Assembly: GCF_025766255.1 (NCBI RefSeq)
Contig: NW_026516939.1
Span: 1 to 16,738, forward strand
Direction: 5' to 3'
Length of the DNA: 16,738 bases
Source: Zychaea mexicana
Lineage: Eukaryota; Mucoromycota; Mucoromycetes; Mucorales; Lichtheimiaceae
The position numbers and the translations under genes are program-made. Under the pieces are notes generated by a model. The model did no database searches and was not told the origin of the DNA. It saw nothing but the letters and a program-made list of their open reading frames with translations. Positions 8,054-15,012 of the stretch are shown piece after piece. Position 1 is the stretch's first letter. Every line of letters starts with the position of its first letter.

Positions 8054-9100
8054 CGATTACTTTTTACCTTTTGCATATACCAACGTTAACATCGCCAGTC
8101 TTTATAGATAAATGAGCTGTAGATAGCAGGAAGGATAACTGACGGGTTTCTTTCCTTTTGTGTTGCTGTGGCTTGGATGAAAATAAAGTATGTTGACTGT
8201 TATATAAGAAAGACAACAAAGAAGGTTCTACAAGAGTTGTACAAGTGCGAAGGATGTTGTTTCGTGGTGAAGGATGGTTATTGTAATTATTGATATTGCG
8301 TGGCAGAGCGTCTGGTGCCATGCAAGGTCTCGCGTTTGTGAACCCATTTGTAGCCACACAATTCCGAGATGCGATCCTTGAAGATCTGCCATTGAGCAGT
8401 AGGAACGCACACGATTTCATTAGGAATGAGTGCAAGAACTCCACGTACAGTCGAGTGAGAGAGAGCGTAGCGAGTCGTCAAGGGTACTAACTTGTTGGTT
8501 GTTCATAGTTGTTGTTATTAACAACAAATAAAGTTGCTGTTGTAATAGCAAAGAAACTTCCTCCTTCATAACAACAAACGCCTTTTCTTCTTTGTCCCTG
8601 CCATATTATCAACACCGCTCAGAGCTATATCCATGAAGCACTTGTAATAACATGCAATCCCATCTCACACCCGTTTATGCAAACAACTGAAACATAATGA
8701 CTACATAATGTATGATCTTTTACTTTTATTTTTTTATCCCAACCATAACATCTACAGTAACAATAATAAAACCCTACATACCACCCATCAGCATATATAA
8801 CTACCTTATCCATCAAGACCGGCAATGTTGTGTTGGCATATGCAAAAAGAAAAGGTAATCGTCGTTGCCATTGTGTGTGTGCGAGTACAGCGAATTGCAA
8901 AGGAGGATTATAGTTGTGGTGGTGTGTATGCATTATAGGAATATAATTATCATCGCGTTGATGTGAATACAAACAGCAAAGAAAGAGATGACCGTCATTA
9001 CGATGATGATGTGCTTGAGCGTACAAGTATTAAAACAATGAGACCGGCGTCATAGTCGTCATCGTGTAATATGGGCGTACATGATAGTGAAAGGTGAATA
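8054..9100. other. Spacer between the arms of the palindrome
   Basis: 1,047 bp present once. No recognisable gene. The stretch 8290-8490 is open on both strands and richer in GC than its neighbours; the minus-strand frame 8287-8481 (with STVRGVLALIPNEIVCVP) and the plus-strand frame 8290-8490 both look faintly protein-like, and neither could be assigned. A minus-strand frame at 8625-9026 (133 codons) is Tyr/His/Cys-rich without domain character. A short hairpin lies at 8509-8527. Confidence 0.4.
8509..8527. repeat. 8-bp stem, 3-nt loop hairpin in spacer
   Basis: TTGTTGTT, loop ATT, AACAACAA. It lies about 60 bp from the midpoint between the inner arm ends. It may be of no function; it is noted because hairpins at palindrome centres can seed inverted duplication. 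Confidence 0.4.
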
Positions 9101-9493
9101 CGTCAGGCTGTATATTTTGCAAGCCAATAGCGGATCAGTGTCATGTTGTATATGATTGTGTTTGAGTAATGGAAAAGAAGATTGTTGCGTCGTTCTTGTT
9201 GTGAGTACGAATGGTTTGTGCAGGTAGAGGACGATGTTGTATCACACACGTAAGTTTGACGTTGGATTGGTGCAAGATGGTGCATCAAGTATATACAGAG
9301 AAAATGAGAAAGAAGCAGTAATTCTGAATGGGCATATCTCCACTAAAGCTATACCTCAAGCACAACCGATAACCTTTTCCTTCCCTTGTTCACGTATCCA
9401 GCGTTTTTTTAAGCAGCAGTAACGGCGGTCTACTCCTTTATAAATCTTGAGCACATGCTTTTTTTAAGAAAACAGTTACCTTCATTTCGTTTT

Positions 9494-9598
9494 TCAATAA
9501 ATCCGTGGATTGTGCCGTTTTGTTTTCCTTATTTTTTGTTCATCGTGAAGAGAGTAGGAGCCATTTACAAGTATGCGTCGCAGCTGTTGATTTGCCAT
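9494..9598 (-). CDS. Candidate 34-residue small ORF in foldback arm
   Basis: Starts at an ATG in strong context (ACCATGGCA) and begins MANQQLRRILVNGSYSLHDE, then a basic tail rich in Lys and Arg. The left-arm partner (7556-7618) has the same start but stops after 20 codons because CAA is TAA there. No family is recognised. It may be a first exon of a lost gene or chance; support is only the Kozak context and conservation that any palindromic arm would show. Confidence 0.15.
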   Translation of the reverse strand: MANQQLRRILVNGSYSLHDEQKIRKTKRHNPRIY

Positions 9599-9990
9599 GG
9601 TGAATGGTAATGAGAAAAAAAAAAGATCTTTGGTTGTTGTTTTTTTCCTCCCTGCTGCTGCTAACAAACCCCACACTTTCCACCTACCTCTGCCACTAGC
9701 CTCCAATTTGTATCAAACTCAACCCAGGTAAAGTGAAATGAGGGGTAACGCTTAGGCCCTATTCCCACAGCAGCAAAATAGGCTTATGCCTTATGCGCAC
9801 AGTGAGTCTCTGACGCACCCTTGCCATTTCCTGTACATTAGCCTACAAGCTTCTTGTCACGAGTGAAACAGCCATACTACTATATCCTGATATTGGCTTT
9901 GTACTGCTTAACTTATATTATGTCTTGACTTGAATTGAAAATCTTAAGTACTCATATATTCTACTCTGCTATACTTAATATATTATCTAC

Positions 9991-10425
9991 TTCAACTTTT
10001 ATTATGTCTTAGTTGACTAAAACTATGTCTAGGTTGACTGTTATTATGTTCAGGTTGTCTATTATTCATGTTTAGATTGATTATTATTCTTGTCCAGAAC
10101 GATTTTCATTCATGTACAGATTGATTTTTATTTTGTCTAGATTGATTTTACTCATGTCCAGATCGATTTATATTCATGTCCAGATCAATTTATATTCATG
10201 TCCAGCTCGATTTTCACTCATGCCTAGATCGATTTTCATTCATGTCCAGGTCAATTTATATTCATGTCCAGCTCGATTTTCATTCATGTCTAGATCGATT
10301 TTCATTCATGTCCAGCTCGATTTTCATTCATGTCCAGCTCGATTTTCATTCATGTCCAGATCAATTATTATTCATGTCCAGATTAACTTTCATTCATATC
10401 CACTCAGATTAACATTCATGTCCAC
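9991..10425 (-). repeat. 22-bp minisatellite, copy B (~20 units)
   Basis: Inverted partner of copy A. It is 435 bp against 369 bp, a difference of 66 bp, exactly three units. The added units are in the regular core (units ending TCGAG/TCGAT). Edge units are the same degenerate variants as in copy A, so expansion or contraction occurred in the core after the arms separated. Confidence 0.88.
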
Positions 10426-10684
10426 TCTGCCTAAAATTAAATCCCTTCTGCCTAAATAAAAGTTCAAACGTCCGCTAGGAGATGAAAAATCCTGTATATC
10501 CTTCTCTTTATCCTCTTTTATGTATATATGAGCATATATTACTACTACTATTTTCATACCAAAAATAATTCTTATTAACTTTTTCTATGTTTTCTTTTAT
10601 AATATTATCAAGTAATTTCTTTTTATTTCTTGGGTCAGATAATATTTCATTTTCAAAATATTTTTTTTAACCTCGTACATAATG

Positions 10685-11156
10685 ATGATTAAACATTAAT
10701 AATAGAACATATAAATAAATTAGATATAAAAAATTAAGTACAATTTAATATTTAAGATTATTATTTTAATAGTTTTTAATAATATCTTTAAGAAATAAAA
10801 TAAATATAATAATGATTTTTTATTTTATAATTTAATTTTTAATATTTTATGTTTTTGAAAATAATTTTTAAATTTTTAGTGGAATAAAAAAAAGATTCCA
10901 TTTAATTATTGTTCATAATGAATAAAAAAAGTAAAATAAAAACATAATTTAATTATTAATTGAACCAGGCGGAATGGTAATGAGCACCCCCTCCTTTAGG
11001 CAAGGAACACCTGGACGCAGCCTAACTTGATAATGAGATTTAGAGGTGGAAGGTTGCTGTCGATGTGCAAGCCTTTCACGATGTATTTAAAATAACAATG
11101 ACTTCCTTTAAATATAATATATTATTTATTTTATTGATATTGTATATTCATCAATG
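10685..11156. other. 472-bp segment present only in the right arm
   Basis: The left arm reads GAAAACATTATGTACGAGG without a break. In the right arm (minus strand) this is split at CATT by 472 bp, with CATT on both sides. Most of it is extremely AT-rich, but 10962-11084 is a GC-richer island (for example CACCCCCTCC, CACCTGGACGCAGCC). It could be an insertion with a 4-bp duplication, or ancestral sequence lost from the left arm by deletion at a 4-bp microhomology. On the minus strand, reading into it from the coding relic gives SFENIDEYTISIK then a stop, mildly favouring the ancestral reading. No RNA polymerase III boxes are convincing. Confidence 0.55.
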
Positions 11157-11298
11157 TTTTCAAAAGATTTAATTAAAGATGACTTGCATATAAGAATATC
11201 TTTATTGAAGAGAACCATTTTTCAAATAAACTTTTAGATTTATATTTTTTTTAAAATCTTCTGAAGTTTATCTTTTTTATAAAGTAAAAATTCAATTT

Positions 11299-11796
11299 TT
11301 ATTCTATTTTTAAGTTGATATAATTTTTTTCAATTGTTACTTTTTTCACAACTTTTAATATAATAACCAGCCTCCTATATAAGTATAAGTATCATTAGTA
11401 AGCATCATCAATAAGCATCGTGTCAGTTTTCAAACTTACTTGATGAATGTGAGGATATTGGATGGGTTGATGGAAAAGCCGGTGTAGTCAATAAATACTA
11501 AGCAAATAGTGTCGGTTCCACGTATAAAGTCGATCAGATTTAGTTCAAAATTAGGCACAATACAGTGTTATTATCTATATAATCCTAAACAGTATTATTT
11601 CCATATTACCTTGCGTATTTCCTTCAACCTTGTGCATTTGCAATATATGTTTGTTTTCTGTATGGGAGTCCCTTGAGCTTATTGAATCGGCTGCTTTGGT
11701 TGAATACGATACAAACGCTTTGTCGGTAAGCGAAACTTTAAATAATCTGTCGACCATTTTTTGTAACAATTGTAGTCTCATAGCAATGTCCTCCAT
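11299..11796 (-). CDS. Small spliced ORF of unknown function, right-arm copy
   Basis: Copy of the ORF at 5903-6448 with the same two introns (GT-AG ends kept, including GTAAGT and TATATAG). Differences: Thr5 to Met (ACG/ATG), Ala to Thr in DYAGF (GCC/ACC), Phe to Val after the second intron (TTT/GTT), a silent TCT/TCC, and a 1-bp shorter A run that changes the frame and ends the protein earlier, at TAA 11301-11299. The optional upstream exon has ATA in place of ATG and a weakened donor (GTAAAT), so if that exon is real this copy has lost it. Function unknown. Confidence 0.35.
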
Positions 11797-12016
11797 TCAG
11801 GGCGATTTCCTCGTATATCCCATAGTGGGATGTACAGTACCAAATTGGCTATAAATTTACAATAGTTTTTGATAAATCTAATAAATTGCTTTCTGCTATA
11901 TTAAATTATATCATCCATTTTGATATTATATCAATTGTATAACATCATGTGACCAAAATCAGGCATTCCCTGATTATAAAAATTGAAAATCCATAATATA
12001 AATAAAGAACGACCCA

Positions 12017-12198
12017 ATGGATACAACAAACTATACACCACTGATTACAAATGAAGTAAACTCAATTATTGCAAATTATTGGCAATTTCTAGAATGGAAT
12101 TGGCCTACTGTACATAATAAATATAAACATAGAACTGATTGGAGACATATTAAATTCATAGAAAAAATTAAGGATGAATTGTTACATAAATTAGGTTA
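12017..12198 (+). pseudogene. Truncated second copy of the chromodomain transposase
   Basis: Starts MDTTNYTPLITNEVNSIIAN and follows the copy at 5491 for about 60 codons (Leu to Trp after HRTD and Arg to His before KLGY are visible differences). After AAATTAGGTTA the sequence changes abruptly to the tip of the foldback/minisatellite element at 12199, so all catalytic residues and the chromodomain are missing. The remainder may lie beyond the retrotransposon, outside the window. Confidence 0.85.
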
Positions 12199-12706
12199 CA
12201 GGATTTTTCATCTCCTAGCGGACGTTTGAACTTTTATTCAGGCAGAGTGGACATGAATATTAGTCTGAGTGGACATGAATGAAAGTTAATCTGGACATGA
12301 ATAATAATTGATCTGGACATGAATGAAAATCGAGCTGGACATGAATGAAAATCGAGCTGGACATGAATAAAGATCGATCTGGACATGAATATAAAACGAT
12401 CTGGACATGAATATACATCGACCTGGACATGAATATAAATCGATCTGGACATGAGTAAAATCAATCTGGACAAAATAAAAATCAATCTGTACATGAATGA
12501 AAATCATTCTGACAAGAATAATAATCAATCTAAACAAGAATAATAGACAACCTGGATATAATAACAGTCAACCTGGACATAATAACAGTCAACCTAGACA
12601 TAGTTTTAGTCAACTAAGACATAATAAAAGTTGAAGTAGATAATATATTAAGTATAGCAGAGCAGAATATTTGAGTACTTAAGATTTTCAATTCAAGTCA
12701 AGACAT
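12199..12706 (+). mobile_element. Third copy of foldback-element end (copy C), truncated
   Basis: Begins CAGGATTTTTCATCTCCTAG directly after TA (12197-12198) and aligns with the left-arm copy from 6734 through TTCAAGTCAAGACAT, where an LTR starts. Compared with copy A it lacks a ~21-bp duplication near the tip (a second AGGCAG-containing stretch at 6776-6800) and has its own unit order. Insertion is into a site known from the intact transposase (GGTTATG), which fixes the element's left end to base 12199. Confidence 0.8.
12247..12636 (+). repeat. 22-bp minisatellite, copy C (~18 units)
   Basis: Same core (GGACATGAAT) and period as copies A and B. Variants such as CATGAATAAAGATCGAT and CATGAATATACATCGAC are not seen in A or B, so this copy comes from a different family member rather than a very recent duplication of either arm. 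Confidence 0.88.
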
Positions 12707-13066
12707 TGATACCCCGAGAATTATCCTTCCAATAAAATCTGAATACAAGAAAGAGCTGCATAACAAACATCAAGCACATCACATCACACAACAACAAGAG
12801 CTCTACTACAGCAGCCTCACAATTACTACAACATTCTGGCACTTTCCATAAAGCCAAGGATACAGTGATCCAATAACTACGCAGCAACAACTCTACAAAC
12901 TTCTGGCACCTTCCAAATTGCCAAGGAATAGCTAATAATAGCAATATTCCTAGACTTTCCATTTTGATTCCACATCCATAACCATTGGATGCGAGTACTT
13001 TCCACAACCTTCGAACATCATCTTTGATGTTCAATTATTATAGACGTATTGAATTATTTTGAAAGA

Positions 13067-13097
13067 TATAAATACCCCCTCATTTTATTTGAATAAA
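13067..13097 (+). promoter_or_regulatory. LTR core promoter and poly(A) signal
   Basis: TATAAATA (13067-13074) followed 18 bp later by AATAAA (13092-13097), the usual compact U3/R arrangement of an LTR. Transcription would start near 13100. Confidence 0.6.
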
Positions 13098-13238
13098 GAC
13101 ATTGAATTTCTACCTCCCACTTTTGACTTAACTTTTCAAGTGTTGTTTTCAATCACTCAAGACCTAAACACGGCTTGTTTTATCTTACATATTGTTTATT
13201 GCTCATAACTGAAGCTAAATAAACTCTTCTATTAAGAC

Positions 13239-13360
13239 CAGACGCAACATTCCTGCTCTTATTTCTCATTTACTTGGACAGACGTAACATTCCTGATCCT
13301 TATTCCTCATTCATTTTGGACAGACGTAACATCCCTGATCCTCATTTCTACTCACTGAGC
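13239..13360 (+). repeat. Three imperfect 40-42-bp tandem repeats in LTR
   Basis: Units start CAGACGCAAC at 13239, CAGACGTAAC at 13279 and CAGACGTAAC at 13321. Each continues as ATTCCTGATCC-like sequence and a T/C-rich tail. They lie downstream of the TATA box, so they would be in the transcript's 5' leader or R/U5. Confidence 0.75.
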
Positions 13361-13476
13361 TTAATCAAGACAACAGCTCCCTACTATTTACAACCTTGGA
13401 CATAACCCATACACATTTTACCTTATTTTACACTCATATCACTTCACAACCCGTCTGTAATAAACGATATTATTAC

Positions 13477-13488
13477 TGGTGCTCACTA
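13477..13488 (+). other. Putative primer binding site TGGTGCTCACTA
   Basis: TGG plus sequence complementary to a tRNA 3' end (..GAGCACCA) just after the presumed LTR. The same 12-mer recurs at 13552-13563, extended there by GAGGG, so which of the two is used is unclear. The priming tRNA was not identified. Confidence 0.4.
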
Positions 13489-13708
13489 CAAAACATACAC
13501 TTAAACCGTTACGCAACTACCTGGAATACCGCAAATTCACCGTAACACATCTGGTGCTCACTAGAGGGATAACAAGCACAATACAAGACAATTATCAAGA
13601 TAACGATCTCAAGAATATCCTACTTCAAGGCATTCCGCAAAACAATCACAAGGACAAGAATCTACCTACCCGCTCGGATATCTATCAAGGACAAGAAGAC
13701 AAGTCAAG
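13489..13708 (+). other. Retrotransposon leader
   Basis: Non-coding leader between the putative primer binding site and gag. It includes the second TGGTGCTCACTA (13552-13563). A frame open through 13479-13811 overlaps the start of gag without Gag-like content and is not taken as a gene. Confidence 0.45.
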
Positions 13709-14980
13709 ATGCAAAAATACATGCCAGGAGCTTTCCAAACAAACAACGTGCGAGACGAACTTACTCTGTTGGACGACAGCACACGCACTTCCATGCCCCC
13801 TCATTGGCTGACCTACAGTGGATTCGAGCATGAGAGTTTCTGCAAATTTCGCCGTGCATTCACTTCTTACATACTCGTCACAGGCGCTCAATCAGAGACA
13901 AGACGACTAGAAATTTTGCAAGGAGTATTGCAAGGACCGGCTTTAACCTATTATCAAACTCAAGTCTTGCCTGAATTACAGGAAGAGAGAGATGAGAACA
14001 ACTCCCGCGTCACAGTTACAGCAGCATTAGAATTGCTCGAAGACAACTACGTAACTGAATATGACATCCAACGATTCCGTGAACACTTCTACACCATAAT
14101 GCAGAAGATCGATGAAAGCCCCAGATCTTTCCTCGGAAGACTACGTGAAGCAGCTCATGAAGCAGGCATCACGGAAGCAAGCCAAGTACAATCTCGATTC
14201 AAAGCTGGATTACTACCCGAGATCAGAAAACATTGCATTAGAAGCCGCACATTGACGCACGAATTGGTACTTCAATACGCTGAAGGATACTGGAATGCTG
14301 AAAGAGACAACGGAAGCATTCGCAGAGTAAACCAAAGACGAAGAGACGGCCAGACGCTCGCCGTAATGGGTGAACCCCACAACCAACTAGACACGGAAGA
14401 AGATCAAATCTTGGATGAAAAGATCGAACAACTGGTTGAGGCAGGATACTCCCCTGCAACAGCAGCACGAATTGCTATCAGATCACAACAAAGAAACAAT
14501 GGGTTTCAGCAAAACAATGCCAACTACAATGGACGACGACCGAGCTATCCACCTCGAAGTCAAGAAAGACGATACCCTTACCAACCAGGTCGACGACAAA
14601 ACCACAATGACCAGCAAAATGGGAATGAAAAACAACGCCCATATCAAGACCGCCGACCTTACTACAACAACAACCAGCGACCATATCAACAGCAGCAAAG
14701 CCATAACAACGGACGTCTGCAACAACAAAAGGACCACGATCAAAGACAGTCGAACGGAAGACCCAACCAGAATGAGGAACCTACCATGAGAACAGCGAAA
14801 GAAGATCGCCCGAACAGTAATAGCCGACCCAATGTGTACAGCAATTTCGCACATTTGGAAGATCGATACCAAGAGGGCTACTACGACGATGTTGACGATT
14901 ATTGGCATTCAGAAGAAGAATACTACGACGACCAGTATTACGAAGAACCTCAAGGATACAACAAGCCAAAAAACTACTAG
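13709..14980 (+). CDS. gag: Gag polyprotein of LTR retrotransposon
   Basis: 423 residues, structural protein of the virus-like particle. Residues about 25-195 fit the Retrotrans_gag capsid fold: YSGFEHESFCKFRRAF, LQGVLQGPALTYYQ, ALELLEDNY, FREHFYTIMQKIDESPRSF and FKAGLLPEIRKHC are typical landmarks. Residues about 235-260 (DEKIEQLVEAGYSPATAARI) resemble the first helices of a UBA domain. The tail (260-370) is Gln/Asn/Arg-rich, without a CCHC zinc knuckle, and probably supplies nucleic acid binding; the end is acidic and Tyr-rich. The stop TAG at 14978 follows A_AAA_AAC by three bases. The ATG at 13709 is the first in this frame with Gag-like sequence after it. This is the only long uninterrupted frame of the element. 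Confidence 0.82.
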   Translation: MQKYMPGAFQTNNVRDELTLLDDSTRTSMPPHWLTYSGFEHESFCKFRRAFTSYILVTGAQSETRRLEILQGVLQGPALTYYQTQVLPELQEERDENNSRVTVTAALELLEDNYVTEYDIQRFREHFYTIMQKIDESPRSFLGRLREAAHEAGITEASQVQSRFKAGLLPEIRKHCIRSRTLTHELVLQYAEGYWNAERDNGSIRRVNQRRRDGQTLAVMGEPHNQLDTEEDQILDEKIEQLVEAGYSPATAARIAIRSQQRNNGFQQNNANYNGRRPSYPPRSQERRYPYQPGRRQNHNDQQNGNEKQRPYQDRRPYYNNNQRPYQQQQSHNNGRLQQQKDHDQRQSNGRPNQNEEPTMRTAKEDRPNSNSRPNVYSNFAHLEDRYQEGYYDDVDDYWHSEEEYYDDQYYEEPQGYNKPKNY

Positions 14981-15012
14981 GGCCAGTTGCTCATGAGAGA
15001 CGCGGTCAACTG
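14968..15012 (+). promoter_or_regulatory. Putative -1 programmed frameshift signal
   Basis: Slippery heptamer A_AAA_AAC at 14968-14974, in the correct phase with gag (CCA AAA AAC TAC TAG). The gag stop is at 14978-14980. Nine bases after the heptamer comes CAGTTG (14984-14989), which can pair with CAACTG (15007-15012) around a 17-nt loop. Shifting -1 enters the open linker frame (KLLGPVAHE) that leads to the protease. This matches known -1 frameshift sites of retroelements. The alternative is a one-base loss from an A7 run that broke a formerly single frame. Confidence 0.6.

Larger units (their letters stand above)
6734..10494. mobile_element. Foldback-type element with ~1.3-kb inverted termini and minisatellite
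   Basis: The ends CAGGATTTTTCATCTCCTAG (from 6734) and its reverse complement (ending 10494) are each flanked by TA. The terminal inverted repeats, about 1.3-1.4 kb, consist of a 70-bp tip, a 22-bp minisatellite and about 880 bp of complex sequence (to 8053 / from 9101); the middle is the spacer 8054-9100. No transposase is recognised in it. The layout recalls foldback elements, in which long inverted termini contain subterminal tandem repeats. The flanks outside the two TA sites are themselves reverse complements, so either the element sits inside a later inverted duplication or the palindrome was made around it; the unit might equally be two half-copies. Confidence 0.55.
9101..12198 (-). 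repeat. Right arm of giant inverted repeat
   Basis: Reverse-complement partner of 5311-8053. It begins at CGTCAGG (9101-9107) and runs outward to 12198, where copy C of the minisatellite element interrupts it inside the chromodomain transposase copy. Differences from the left arm: three more 22-bp units in the minisatellite, an additional 472 bp at 10685-11156, no MITE, and scattered substitutions. Confidence 0.85.
12707..13476 (+). repeat. 5' LTR (right end uncertain)
   Basis: The left edge is exact: homology to copies A and B stops at 12706 and TG follows. The right edge is not certain. TATCA at 13437-13441 would pair with the starting TGATA, giving a 735-bp LTR, while a primer-binding-site-like TGGTGCTCACTA starts at 13477. 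The LTR has a TATAAATA box at 13067-13074, an AATAAA at 13092-13097 and a downstream tandem repeat. The 3' LTR that would settle the boundary is outside the window. Confidence 0.6.

Noticed and set aside
10962..11084. tRNA-derived SINE in the GC-rich island
   Set aside because: One GGTTCAATTA word resembles a B box on the minus strand, but no matching A box at the right distance was found.
13479..13811. 110-codon frame upstream of gag as a separate gene
   Set aside because: Lies across the putative primer site and leader, overlaps gag in another frame and has no protein character.
14238..14908. Long minus-strand and alternative-frame open stretches across gag
   Set aside because: Shadows of the Gln/Asn/Arg-rich gag tail, whose codon use leaves the other frames free of stops.
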